A stretch of 64,000 bases of DNA from Myxococcales bacterium (lineage in GTDB: Bacteria > Myxococcota_A > Polyangia > Polyangiales > Polyangiaceae): contig SXNL01000061.1 in the NCBI GenBank assembly GCA_005777185.1, positions 38,908 through 102,907 on the forward strand, given 5' to 3'. Positions 47,583 to 58,146 of the stretch are shown here, piece by piece. Position numbers and translations under genes: made by a program. Under the pieces are notes generated by a model. It saw only the letters and a program-made list of their open reading frames with translations. It was not told where the DNA came from and did not search any database. Each line of letters starts with the position of its first letter. Positions within the stretch are counted from its first letter, which is position 1.

Positions 47583-49562
47583 GTGTCCCCCCGCACCGTC
47601 CTCCCGCTCGGCCGCCTCGGCCTGCTCGTTCCGCTCCTCCACGCGTGCCTGTCGACGCAGGTCGACACGCCCCGGCCCCCCATCGAGGTCGAGTACGGAA
47701 AGGCGGAGGCGACGATCCTGACCCCGTTCCCCTCCGACCGGTACACCGTGCCGGACCCGGCGTCGCCGACGGGCCTCCGCGTGAAGATCGACACGACGAC
47801 GACGGCCGACGCGCTGCCGACCACCTTCCCGGCCATGGCCGCGCAGCTCGGCGAGCTCGACGGCTTCTCCACGCTCGCCGGTGTGTCGATCACCTTCGAC
47901 GGGCCGATCGACGCGCGCGGGATCGCCCCCGATCCGAGCGCGGAGGTGCCCGTCACCGAGCCCCCGGCTCCGCCCGAGGCGTACACGCGGCCCGGCGCGA
48001 CGATGTACCTCGTGGACGTGGACCCCGCCTCGCGCGAGCGAGGCAAGCTCGTCGGCCTCATCCCGAAATACCTCGCGAAGGACGCGGACCTCGACGGCCC
48101 GAAGGACTACACGCTCGTGGCCGAGCCCGTCACCCCCCTGAGACCGCGCACGCGGTATCTCTTCTGCGCCACCAACAAGCTGAAGGCCAAGGGTGGCGGC
48201 GCGGTGAAGGCCTCCGCGGAGATGCGGCGCGCGGTCCTCTCGCCGTCGAACGCCTACGAGCGCAAGCTCTCCGACGGCCTCGCCGTGCTGGCGAGCGCGA
48301 CGCAGCTGAGCAAGCACGACGTCGTGGTCGCCACCGTGTTCACGACCGAGACGGTCCACGACGCGATCGCGGGGATGGCGAGGCGCACGCGAGAAGGGCC
48401 CCCACCGTCGCTCGACGCGCCGTGGGCGATCGAACGGCCGATCGAGCCCGACGGGCGCGCACGCTTCAAGGCGACCCTGCGCGCACCCGAGTACCGGTTC
48501 GCCGACACCGGCAAGTGGCGGGTCAACGCCGGCCTCCCGGAGAAGGCCGGCGACGCCGCGATCGAGGTCTTCCTGTCGTTCGCGGACGCCAGGAAGAGCG
48601 GCAAGCGCCCCGTCGTCATCTACCAGCACGGGCTCGGCGGCGACAAGGACGGCGGCTGGGGCACGACCCAGCGCCTCGCGGAGCTCGACGTCGCCGTGAT
48701 CGCGATCGACTCGCCGGAGCACGGGGCGCGCGCGGCCCCGGGCGAGAAGGACCCGTTCGTGGCCATCTCGCGGTTCCTCGGTGTCGACATCGCGAAGAAG
48801 ACGTTCGACATCGCCAAGGCGCGCGACAACTTCCGGCAGGTGGCGTCCGACCAGCTCGAGCTCGTACGGCTGATCGGCTCACTGGAGAAGCTCGACCTCC
48901 TCCCGGTGGGAGCACCGGACGGCGTCCCGGACCTCGACGTGTCGCGCATCCTCTACATCGGCCACTCGTTCGGAGCGGTCCAGGGGGCGACGATCTTCGC
49001 GATCGCCCCGGAGATCTCGCAGGCGGTGTGGAACGTCGGCGGGGCGAACCTGACGGTGCTGATGCGCGACTCGCCGCTGTTCGGGGTCCTGCTCAAGGGC
49101 CTCAAGCCACCGGGGACGGGGGACGGCCTGCTGGCGCGCTTCTTCGTGGTCGCGCAGGCGCTCGTGGATCCGGGCGATCCGGCCGCTTTCGGGCGCTACG
49201 CGACGATCGAGCCGCTCGACGGCGTGAAGGGCTGGAGGCCGCGCGACGTGCTGCTGCAGGAGGTCGTCAACGACGGCATCGTGCCGAACTCGTCCACGGC
49301 CGCGCTCGCGCGGGCGGCGGGCATGGTCCAGGTCGATCCGATCGTGCCGATCCCCGGGATGTCCGCGATGGAGGCTCCGGCAGCGTCGACCCACGCGAAC
49401 GGTGGGACGGTGGTGCTCACGCAGTTCGACCGGATCCACGGCAAGGACGTGGCGTCCCACGGCGAGCTCATCTTCTCGCCCGAAGGGCGACGGCAATACC
49501 TGGAGTTCTTCCGGTCCGGCCTCGCCGAGCGTCACGCGACCGTGAATTCCTCCTACCCGTGA
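47583..49562 (+). CDS. Lipoprotein alpha/beta-hydrolase (lipase/esterase-like)
   Basis: HACLSTQ lipobox-like; VVIYQHGLGGDKDGG oxyanion region; ILYIGHSFGAVQGATI nucleophile elbow. Confidence 0.8.
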   Translation: MSPRTVLPLGRLGLLVPLLHACLSTQVDTPRPPIEVEYGKAEATILTPFPSDRYTVPDPASPTGLRVKIDTTTTADALPTTFPAMAAQLGELDGFSTLAGVSITFDGPIDARGIAPDPSAEVPVTEPPAPPEAYTRPGATMYLVDVDPASRERGKLVGLIPKYLAKDADLDGPKDYTLVAEPVTPLRPRTRYLFCATNKLKAKGGGAVKASAEMRRAVLSPSNAYERKLSDGLAVLASATQLSKHDVVVATVFTTETVHDAIAGMARRTREGPPPSLDAPWAIERPIEPDGRARFKATLRAPEYRFADTGKWRVNAGLPEKAGDAAIEVFLSFADARKSGKRPVVIYQHGLGGDKDGGWGTTQRLAELDVAVIAIDSPEHGARAAPGEKDPFVAISRFLGVDIAKKTFDIAKARDNFRQVASDQLELVRLIGSLEKLDLLPVGAPDGVPDLDVSRILYIGHSFGAVQGATIFAIAPEISQAVWNVGGANLTVLMRDSPLFGVLLKGLKPPGTGDGLLARFFVVAQALVDPGDPAAFGRYATIEPLDGVKGWRPRDVLLQEVVNDGIVPNSSTAALARAAGMVQVDPIVPIPGMSAMEAPAASTHANGGTVVLTQFDRIHGKDVASHGELIFSPEGRRQYLEFFRSGLAERHATVNSSYP

Positions 49563-49564
49563 TC

Positions 49565-50464
49565 TCACCCGCTCGTGGGCGCGCAGGTCGACACGCCCGC
49601 GCCCACGATGCGGATCCCGAGGTCCTGCGCGAGGTGCACGAGCTGCCCGTCCGGGCCGATGCGGCTCACCCGCGACGTCTTCCCGTACGGCGCCCAGAAG
49701 AAGTAGAACGACCCTCCCCAGAACGCGAACGCCCACGCCGCGCCGGTCTCCACCTGGGGCAGCGCGCGCTCGCTCGTGATCGCGCCCGTCACGGGATCGA
49801 TCTGCGCGAGCGTGGCCGGCTTCGTCGCGAAGAACCCGAAGAGCCTGCCATCGCCGGTGCCCGTCAGCTCCGCGGCGTACCCTCGCAACCGCCCCGTGAA
49901 CGGCCCGATGGGCACGATCTTGTCGCCTTCGACCCGGTGCAGCCCGTGGGCCTCGATCTCCTTGCCCCGCTCGGTGCCGACCGCGATGAACAGGCTCTCG
50001 GCGGTGAGATCGCGCCCCGTCGTCGCGTACGCCATCCCGACCTGGATGGGCGCACGCTCCTCGGCGAGGTCGGCGGCCCGGCACGAGGCGTCGTGGAGGT
50101 TCACGAGGAACAGCGTCCCATCGCGGAAGTGCACCCAGCCACCGCCCGCACGGTCCACGGCCATCGAGTTCGGCGACGCGCCGACGGGGCACTGAAGGCG
50201 CCCGATCGCGCGGAACTGCACCGACCGGGGTTGGAAAGACAGGATGAGCCGCTCGGCCGTCACCACGTACACCAGCCCGGTGCCCTCCGTGCACGGGAGC
50301 AAGCTGTGCCGGCGGTACTCGCGCGGCACGTCGTAGACAGGCTCGACGCGGGCGATCTCGACGGGTGGCGGCGGTGCCACGACGCGCTTCTCCTCGCAGG
50401 CGACCGTCCCCGCGAGGACGGCGAGCAAGAGCCCGCCGAAGAGGCGCAGCGCCCTGCGAGTCAC
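49565..50464 (-). CDS. Lipoprotein, probable beta-propeller-like
   Basis: VTRRALRLFGGLLLAVLAGTVACEEK lipobox; repeated beta-rich blocks; GTG start overlaps the upstream gene. Confidence 0.72.
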   Translation of the reverse strand: MTRRALRLFGGLLLAVLAGTVACEEKRVVAPPPPVEIARVEPVYDVPREYRRHSLLPCTEGTGLVYVVTAERLILSFQPRSVQFRAIGRLQCPVGASPNSMAVDRAGGGWVHFRDGTLFLVNLHDASCRAADLAEERAPIQVGMAYATTGRDLTAESLFIAVGTERGKEIEAHGLHRVEGDKIVPIGPFTGRLRGYAAELTGTGDGRLFGFFATKPATLAQIDPVTGAITSERALPQVETGAAWAFAFWGGSFYFFWAPYGKTSRVSRIGPDGQLVHLAQDLGIRIVGAGVSTCAPTSG

Positions 50465-51651
50465 CCGCCGCGGCGCCGCTTCGCGAGGAGGAAGATCGGG
50501 AGGGCGAGGAGCGCCAGCCACCCCGCCGAGCCTGCCCGTGCAGGAGAGGCCGCGCACGTCGTGTTGGTCGCGTTCTTGCCGGGCGTGGCGGCCGGGGGGG
50601 GCGGCGGCTTCTTGGGCACGCACTGCGACGCGGCGGAGCACTCGAAGCCCTCCGGGCACTCGACGTCGGGCGAGCAGGACGCCGAGCACGTGCCGTCCAG
50701 GCAGATGTTCGAGCGGCACTCCTTGTCCTCGGTGCACTCGACGCCGAATTTCGCCAGCCTGGGATCGGGCCCGCCCTCGTACCAGGGCTCCTGCTCGGTC
50801 TCCGCGTACGCCTGCTCGATCATGTCACGGAACGTCGAGACCTTCGTGTAGATGTTCTCTGCCTTGATGCACTCGGCCGCGCCCTGCTGCTGCTGGCCGC
50901 CGTTGCCACCGCGCGAGACGACGCCGATGACGGCGCCCTTCGCGGAGAGGGCCGGGCCGCCGCTGTCGCCGGAGCAGATCGACTCTCCGAGCTGGAACTC
51001 GTTCGCACCGACGAGGCCCTTCGGCAGGATCGGGCCCACCGTGAGCACCGGGATGTCGGTGCGCTGCTGGCGGATGTCGGGCTGGTTCGTCTTCTCGGTG
51101 ATGCCCCAGCCGACCGCCGTGACGAGCTCGCCCTTCTCGGGCCCGGCCTCGAGGCGGATGGGGGCGATCATCGCGTTCGCGACCGGCGCCTTGAGGACGA
51201 TCAGCGCGATGTCGTTGTTGCACATCGTCTTCGCCCCGGTCGTGACGAGCTTGAGGCCCTGGCCCTTGGGCAGGAACTCGCCCGCCGCGAAGTTGGGCCG
51301 CTTGACCCCCGTGTACACGTACATCGTCGCGGGGTCGTGATCGCTGTAGACCTTGCCCCCGTTGAGGGGTGTGCCGTCCGACGTGCACGCGGCGCCGTTG
51401 TCGGTCTTGGCCACGCAGTGTCGCGCCGTCAGCACGAGCCGTGGGGTGAGCAGCGTCCCGGTGCACTGGCCGGACTGGCCCTTCGCGGGATCGTAGTGGA
51501 TGAGGAGGACGACGGCGTCCTGGGTCGCGTTGGAGTCCCTCCCTGCGATGACCGCTTGGGCTTCGCGTCCCACACGTTCCGCGGGCGCCTGCGACGCGCA
51601 GGCGACGGTCGCCAGGGAGAGGGAGACGGCCAGGCCAAGGAGCTTTCTCAT
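50461..51651 (-). CDS. Trypsin-like (S1) serine protease with MYXO-CTERM-like C-terminus
   Basis: LVLTARHCVA; ICSGDSGGPALSAKG; C-term TCAASPARAGSAGWLALLALPIFLLAKRRRGG. Confidence 0.9.
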   Translation of the reverse strand: MRKLLGLAVSLSLATVACASQAPAERVGREAQAVIAGRDSNATQDAVVLLIHYDPAKGQSGQCTGTLLTPRLVLTARHCVAKTDNGAACTSDGTPLNGGKVYSDHDPATMYVYTGVKRPNFAAGEFLPKGQGLKLVTTGAKTMCNNDIALIVLKAPVANAMIAPIRLEAGPEKGELVTAVGWGITEKTNQPDIRQQRTDIPVLTVGPILPKGLVGANEFQLGESICSGDSGGPALSAKGAVIGVVSRGGNGGQQQQGAAECIKAENIYTKVSTFRDMIEQAYAETEQEPWYEGGPDPRLAKFGVECTEDKECRSNICLDGTCSASCSPDVECPEGFECSAASQCVPKKPPPPPAATPGKNATNTTCAASPARAGSAGWLALLALPIFLLAKRRRGG

Positions 51652-51860
51652 GCAGGTTGGGTCCTCGAATCCCCCGCAGGCAGGCGACGCCAGGATGAAC
51701 GAAGCCGGCGATTTCGCAAGGACGAATCGTAGCAGCCCACGCGGGACCTGCACGGGTCGCACATCTTGCGCGGCGTCCCGCGGCGGCACGTGCGACGGTG
51801 CGGCTTCTCCGCGTCACGCGCGGCGCGGGCGGTGGATCGTGGTTTGCACGCCGAGATCCC

Positions 51861-52214
51861 ATGAGCCGCAGCGACGCCCCCAGATCCACTCCGCCCGAGG
51901 CCCCCTCCCCTCCGCTCCCCGCTCACCCGCCTCACCACGTGATGACCGCGGCCGCCGGCCTCACGGGCGCGATCGCGGGCGCTGCCACGGGCGCCCTCGC
52001 AGGTCCGCCCGGCGCGATCGCCGGCGGCATCATCGGCGGCGCCGCGGGGCTCCTTGCGGGCGACACCTTCGATCGGGAGGAGGCGCGGCACGAGCAGCAC
52101 GAGGCCGAGCTCGACGAGGCCATCGGCGTCACGGGCCCCGACCTCGGGGTGGAGGAGGAGCGGAAGAGCGTGCCGCCCGATCTGGAGCCGTCCGTCGAGG
52201 ACTGGAACCGGTAG
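51861..52214 (+). CDS. Small glycine-zipper membrane protein
   Basis: MTAAAGLTGAIAGAATGALAGPPGAIAGGIIGGAAGLLAG followed by a charged tail. Confidence 0.65.
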   Translation: MSRSDAPRSTPPEAPSPPLPAHPPHHVMTAAAGLTGAIAGAATGALAGPPGAIAGGIIGGAAGLLAGDTFDREEARHEQHEAELDEAIGVTGPDLGVEEERKSVPPDLEPSVEDWNR

Positions 52215-53222
<1,008 letters not shown>

Positions 53223-53265
53223 GCGCCGCGTATAGCCGAAACCGCGACTCGTGTATCCTGGGCGC

Positions 53266-53790
53266 GTGACCCTCGAGAACCCCTGGACGGCGCGGCTACT
53301 CGGCAACCCGACCGGTATACGTGTAGAATACACGCGAGCCGCCGCTGATCTCGTGGTCGTGCTCGAGAGCGACGGGACCGGCCTCATGCGCGAGTTCGGG
53401 GGACCCCTCCTCACCGAGCCGCCCCGCGCGGGCCCGCGCAGCGAGCGATCTCCGTACGTGCAATCGTGGCCGCTCCAGGTGCCGCCCGCGGTCCACGCCG
53501 AGATCCTCTTCGCGCTCTCCGAGGCGAACTTCCCCATCCGCGCCGACAACCTGCTCCGCGGCGAGGCGCCCGCGACGATCGCCGTGACCGCCGCCGACGG
53601 AACGCACGCGGGCATGGTCGTGGGCTCGCGTCTCCTCGCGCGCATCCCGGAGCTCGGGGCGATCCTCGCGGAGGTGGAGCAGCTGTGCGTCCCGCTGCGC
53701 ATCAGCCTGCCCCCGCGCAGCATCCCCAACCCGGAGCTCGCGAGCTGGCCTGCCACGCCGCCGACCCCCAAGAAGGAGTGGCCTCGCTGA
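53266..53790 (+). CDS. Hypothetical protein
   Basis: ~175-aa ORF, GTG start; no recognised domain. Confidence 0.6.
   Translation: MTLENPWTARLLGNPTGIRVEYTRAAADLVVVLESDGTGLMREFGGPLLTEPPRAGPRSERSPYVQSWPLQVPPAVHAEILFALSEANFPIRADNLLRGEAPATIAVTAADGTHAGMVVGSRLLARIPELGAILAEVEQLCVPLRISLPPRSIPNPELASWPATPPTPKKEWPR
53320..53334. repeat. Palindrome site F (perfect 6-bp arms)
   Basis: CGTGTA-GAA-TACACG. Confidence 0.7.
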
Positions 53791-53815
53791 TCCCCGATCG
53801 CGTATCGTGCGTGCC

Positions 53816-54271
53816 ATGAACGAGCCCGGGTGGGGGGAGACGTTGTGCGTCGTGGGACTCCGCGCGGCGACGGACCGGGACGCGATCACCCTGGCGGCGG
53901 CCCACCTCGGCGACCGCGTGAAGCCGACCTTCCTCGCCGCCGCCCTCGCGCGCGAGCGGAGGTCCCCCACGGGCCTGCCCTTCCCCGGAGCCGCCGTCGC
54001 GATCCCGCACGCCGAGCCGGAGCACGTCGCGTCGCCGTGCCTGCTCGTCGCGTCGCTCGCGGAGCCGGTCCGGTTCCGCCAGATGGGTTCGCCAGGCGAG
54101 ACCGTCCTTGCGCGTCTGCTCGTCATGCCGGCGCTGTCCGCGAAGGAGCAGGCCGCCGCCGGCCTCGCCGGGATCCTGGAGCGCCTCCAGAGCGCGGAGC
54201 TGCGCGACCGCGTGCTCGCCGCCGCCACGCCGGAGGCGATGCGCGCGGCGCTGCGGGGGGAGGCGCCGTGA
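53816..54271 (+). CDS. PTS EIIA, fructose/mannitol/galactitol type
   Basis: GLPFPGAAVAIPHAEPEHV (phospho-His region); first gene of a PTS operon. Confidence 0.88.
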   Translation: MNEPGWGETLCVVGLRAATDRDAITLAAAHLGDRVKPTFLAAALARERRSPTGLPFPGAAVAIPHAEPEHVASPCLLVASLAEPVRFRQMGSPGETVLARLLVMPALSAKEQAAAGLAGILERLQSAELRDRVLAAATPEAMRAALRGEAP

Positions 54272-55677
54272 CGCTCGACGGCGCGGTTCACTACGTCCTC
54301 GACCTCGGGGCGGCCGTGATGATGCCGATCTTCATCACGATCCTCGGCCTCGTGTTCCGGCAGGGGCTCGCGAAGAGCGTGCGCGCGGGGCTGACGGTGG
54401 GCTCGGGGTTCATCGCGATCGGGCTCGTCGTCACCCTGCTCGTGAACGTCGTGGGGCCCAAGGCGATGGGGTTCGCGAAGGTGCTCGGCCTCCAGCTCGA
54501 CGTGCTCGACGTCGGGTGGCCCATGGGTGCCGCGGTGTCGTTCGCGTCACCGATCGCGGCGGCCCTGATTCCCGCGGTCCTCGTCCTCAACGTGGTGCTG
54601 GTCCTCACGCGGTTCACGCGCACGATCGACGTGGATCTATGGAACTACTGGCACTTCATCTACACCGGCGCGGCGATCCACGCCGCCACGGGTAACATGG
54701 CCCTCGGCGTCGTCGGCGCGTGCGCCACGGCGCTGATCATCTTCCGCCTCGCCGACTGGACGGCCCCCGCGGTCGAGAAGCACTTCGGCCTCCCGGGCAT
54801 CTCGCTCCCGCACACCGAGACGGTCAACTGGGCGCCGATCATGTTCGCGCTCGAGCGGGTGTGGAAGAACATCCCGCCCCTCGCCAAGCTGGAGGCCGAT
54901 CCGGCGGCGGTGAAGAAGCGCCTCGGCATCCTGGGCGAGCCGCTCGTCATGGGCGCCCTCCTCGGCGTCCTCATCGGGGCCCTCGGCGCCATCCCGCTGT
55001 GGCGCGCGGGCGAGCACGGCAAGTGGTTCAAGGAGATCGCGACCCTCGCGGTGACGATGTCGGCGGTGCTCATCGTCCTGCCGAAGGTCGTCGCCATCCT
55101 GATGGAGGGCCTCATCCCGATCTCCGAGGGCGCCCGCGCGTACCTGCAGAAGCGCTTCCCGGGGCGGGATCTCCTCATCGGCCTCGACGCGGCGGTCGTG
55201 ATCGGCCACCCCGCGAACATGGCGATCGCGCTGCTGTGCGTGCCCATCATGCTGCTCCTCGCGGTCGTCCTGCCGGGCAACCGCATGTTGCCCTTCGGGG
55301 ACCTCGCGGCGCTCCCGTTCTACATCCTGTGGGGGGTGGCCGCGGCGCGCGGGAACATGGTGCGCGGGCTCCTCAACGCGATCGTCGTGCTCGTCTTCAT
55401 CCTGTGGATCGGCACGAGCCTCGGGCCGCTGACGACGACGCTCGCCCACTCCGCGGGCTTCAGCCCGAAGGGCGTCGAGGGCGCGGAGGGTTACACACAG
55501 TGGTCCGGCGTGGCGCTCGGCAGCCACATCGTGCCGTGGATGGTCCTCCAGCTCTTCGTCCCCGGGCAGCGCGTGTACGGGGCCGTCGCGCTCGTCGTGT
55601 TCATGGGGACCTGGTACTGGGTGCGGGGCGACGTGAAGGCGATGTTCGAGGGGCAGGAGAAGACGGAGGCGCGATGA
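54268..55677 (+). CDS. PTS EIIC, galactitol-family permease
   Basis: Polytopic; MMPIFITILGLVFRQGLAKSVRAGLTVGSGFIAIGLV; WNYWHFIYTGAAIHAATGNMALGVVGA. Confidence 0.9.
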   Translation: MTLDGAVHYVLDLGAAVMMPIFITILGLVFRQGLAKSVRAGLTVGSGFIAIGLVVTLLVNVVGPKAMGFAKVLGLQLDVLDVGWPMGAAVSFASPIAAALIPAVLVLNVVLVLTRFTRTIDVDLWNYWHFIYTGAAIHAATGNMALGVVGACATALIIFRLADWTAPAVEKHFGLPGISLPHTETVNWAPIMFALERVWKNIPPLAKLEADPAAVKKRLGILGEPLVMGALLGVLIGALGAIPLWRAGEHGKWFKEIATLAVTMSAVLIVLPKVVAILMEGLIPISEGARAYLQKRFPGRDLLIGLDAAVVIGHPANMAIALLCVPIMLLLAVVLPGNRMLPFGDLAALPFYILWGVAAARGNMVRGLLNAIVVLVFILWIGTSLGPLTTTLAHSAGFSPKGVEGAEGYTQWSGVALGSHIVPWMVLQLFVPGQRVYGAVALVVFMGTWYWVRGDVKAMFEGQEKTEAR

Positions 55678-57458
55678 AGGTCGTCCTGCCGGAAGCCCTC
55701 CACGCGAGGCCGGCCAACCTGCTCGTGCGCCTCGCGTCGAGCTTCGACGAGGACGTGACGTTGCGCGTGAGGGAGAAGACGGCGAGCGCGCGCCGCATCC
55801 TCGATGTGCTCGGGCTGTCGGCCGCGAAGGGCGAGGAGATCGAGATCCTGGGCGAGGGGCGGGCGTGGAACGCGATCGTCGAGCTCGTGCGGCGCGGGTT
55901 CGACGCGGATCTGGTCCCGGAGACCGGCGCGATCGCCGCGGCGGGCATCGGGATCGGACGCGCACACGTGATCGAGCGGGGCCAGGCCGACGAGCCCGAG
56001 AGCGTGGAGGCGGCGTTCGCGCGGGCGAGGCGGGAGGTCGAGACGCTCGTCGCGACGCTGCCGCGCCACGAGGCCCTGCTGTTCGAGCCGGAGCTCGCGA
56101 TCCTCGCGGAGCTCGAGGCGCGCGTCCAGGAGCGCATGGGCGAGGCGGCGTCCTTCGCGGAGGCGGTGGAGATCGAGACGCGCGGGAACGCGACCGACCT
56201 CCTCCTCGACGCACGCGCGCGCCTCACGGCCCGGCACGCGCCGCTGCCGAGGGACATCGGCCCGTTCGTCGTCGTGGTGGAGGAGCTGACGCCGTCGCTC
56301 GTCGCCTCCCTTACGGGACCCGTGCAGGGCATCGTCGCGAGCGCGGGAGGCTCCGCGGAGATCCACGGCGCGAGCGCTACCTCGCACGCGGCCATCCTCG
56401 CGCGGAGCCGCGAGATCCCGCTCGCGTTCGTGCCGGAGCACGTGGTCCTCGGCATCGCGCCGGGGGACATGGTCGTCGTCGACACGACCGAGGCTCCGGC
56501 GCGCGTGTGGGTCGCGCCGAGCGCCGCCCTGGTGAACGACGCCGAGGCGAGGCGCGAGGCGAGGCGCGAGGCGGAGCGTGACGACGAGCGCGCCGAGGGC
56601 ACGAGCGTCGCGCACCTCCAGGTCCAGGTGAAGGTGAACCTGAGCTCGGTCGAGGAGCGGATCCCGACGGGAACCGACGGCGTGGGCCTCGTGCGCTCGG
56701 AGCTCGTGTTCGCGCGCCGCGGCGCGCGACCGGGCATGGACGAGCAGACCGGGCTCTACGCGCGCATCGCCCGCCGGACGCACGGGCGGCCCGTGAACGT
56801 CCGCCTGTTCGACGCGGGCTTCGACAAGCCGCTGCCGTGGCTCCCCGTGCCGCCGGACGATCCCGACGCGCGCGGCGTGGCGCTGCTCCTCCGCCACCCT
56901 GACGTGCTCGCCGCTCAGCTCGCCGCGATCACGATGGCCCACGCCGCGGACGCCGGGGTGCGTGCCCTGGTGCCGCTCGTCCGGAGCGAGGCCGACATGG
57001 AAGCCGTCCACGCCGCGGCCCCGCGAGGGAGCGGCCTCGCCCTCGGCGCGATGATCGAGTCCCCGGCCGCGGTCGAGAGGGTCGAGGCGATCGTGCGGGT
57101 GGCCGACTTCGTGTGCGTCGGAACGAACGATCTCACCGCGCTGACCCTCGGCGTGCCGAGGGCGCAGCCCGAGCAGGGGCTCGACGCGCGGGTTCTCGCG
57201 CACGTCGCGACGATCGTGGCGGCGGCCCACGCGGCGGAGCGCGAGGTCACGGTGTGCGGTGAGCTTGCGGCCCACCCGGAGGGCGCTCGGGTGCTCGTGG
57301 GCCTGGGCGTCGACGCGCTGAGCGTCATGCCCTCGCGCGTCGGCCCGGTGAAGCGCGCGCTCGGAGCGGCGACGCTCGACGCGTGCGTGGCGGAGGCCGA
57401 GCGCGCGCTGGGGCGCGTCGTCGAGGATGGGAGGCTGGAGCGAGGAGGCGGACCATGA
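55674..57458 (+). CDS. Fused HPr-Enzyme I phosphotransferase
   Basis: HPr: LPEALHARPANLLVRLAS; EI: SATSHAAILARSREIPLAFV; GTDGVGLVRSELVFARRG; MIESPAAV; VCGELAAHP. Confidence 0.92.
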   Translation: MKVVLPEALHARPANLLVRLASSFDEDVTLRVREKTASARRILDVLGLSAAKGEEIEILGEGRAWNAIVELVRRGFDADLVPETGAIAAAGIGIGRAHVIERGQADEPESVEAAFARARREVETLVATLPRHEALLFEPELAILAELEARVQERMGEAASFAEAVEIETRGNATDLLLDARARLTARHAPLPRDIGPFVVVVEELTPSLVASLTGPVQGIVASAGGSAEIHGASATSHAAILARSREIPLAFVPEHVVLGIAPGDMVVVDTTEAPARVWVAPSAALVNDAEARREARREAERDDERAEGTSVAHLQVQVKVNLSSVEERIPTGTDGVGLVRSELVFARRGARPGMDEQTGLYARIARRTHGRPVNVRLFDAGFDKPLPWLPVPPDDPDARGVALLLRHPDVLAAQLAAITMAHAADAGVRALVPLVRSEADMEAVHAAAPRGSGLALGAMIESPAAVERVEAIVRVADFVCVGTNDLTALTLGVPRAQPEQGLDARVLAHVATIVAAAHAAEREVTVCGELAAHPEGARVLVGLGVDALSVMPSRVGPVKRALGAATLDACVAEAERALGRVVEDGRLERGGGP

Positions 57459-57730
57459 AGAAGATCCTGGTGGCGTGCGGAACGGCGATCGCGACCTCGA
57501 CCGTGGTGGCGAGGAAGCTGCAAGAGATGCTCGAAGCGCGGGGTCTCTCCGTGCACATCGACCAGTGCAAGACGAGCGAGGTCACCGCCAAGGCGGGCGG
57601 GTACGATCTCATCGTCTCGACGACGGAGATCGACGACGCGCAGGGCAAGCCGGTCGTGCGCACGCTCTCCTTCCTGACGGGGATCGGCGTCGAGGCCGAC
57701 GTGGCCAAGATCGCGGGGCTCCTCGGGTGA
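57455..57730 (+). CDS. PTS EIIB, galactitol/lactose-like
   Basis: MKKILVACGTAIATSTVVARKLQEMLEARGL (phospho-Cys P-loop). Confidence 0.92.
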   Translation: MKKILVACGTAIATSTVVARKLQEMLEARGLSVHIDQCKTSEVTAKAGGYDLIVSTTEIDDAQGKPVVRTLSFLTGIGVEADVAKIAGLLG

Positions 57731-58146
57731 GCGACCTCGTGTGCACGTCTTCGCCAGCGCGGAGGACGGTGCTCGTCCTCGAGGACGCGCTCCTCGTCGC
57801 GCTGCCCGTGGCTTGCCTCGCCCTCCGCCCCGCATCCCCGATCTGGTGGGCGCTGGCGGCGGGCGCGATCGCGGCCGTCGCGTGGAACGTGTGTACACTA
57901 CACTTTCCGCGCGAGGTGCGCTGCGACACCACGGGCATCATGCTGCGCGCCTACGGCCGAGAGCACCGCTTCACCTGGGACACGTCCCGGATCACGGTGC
58001 GGAGGTTCCTCGTGCGCGATCGCGTGCTCCTCAGGATCGGGCCTGCCGGCGCCACGCGTGGGAGGTACTGGCTCACGGACGCGCTCGAGGGGTACCCCGT
58101 GCTCGTGCGGGAGCTCGAGGCGCGCGCGGCGAGATCTCCGGCGTGA
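57727..58146 (+). CDS. Small membrane protein, unknown
   Basis: Two TM segments then a soluble domain; GTGA overlap with the PTS EIIB gene. Confidence 0.68.
   Translation: MSDLVCTSSPARRTVLVLEDALLVALPVACLALRPASPIWWALAAGAIAAVAWNVCTLHFPREVRCDTTGIMLRAYGREHRFTWDTSRITVRRFLVRDRVLLRIGPAGATRGRYWLTDALEGYPVLVRELEARAARSPA
57890..57904. repeat. Palindrome site G
   Basis: TGTGTA-CAC-TACACT. Confidence 0.65.

Noticed and set aside
51305-51320. GTGTACACGTACAT as another copy of the RTGYA-N3-TRCAY palindrome
   Set aside because: The spacer is 4 nt, so it does not fit the fixed spacing.
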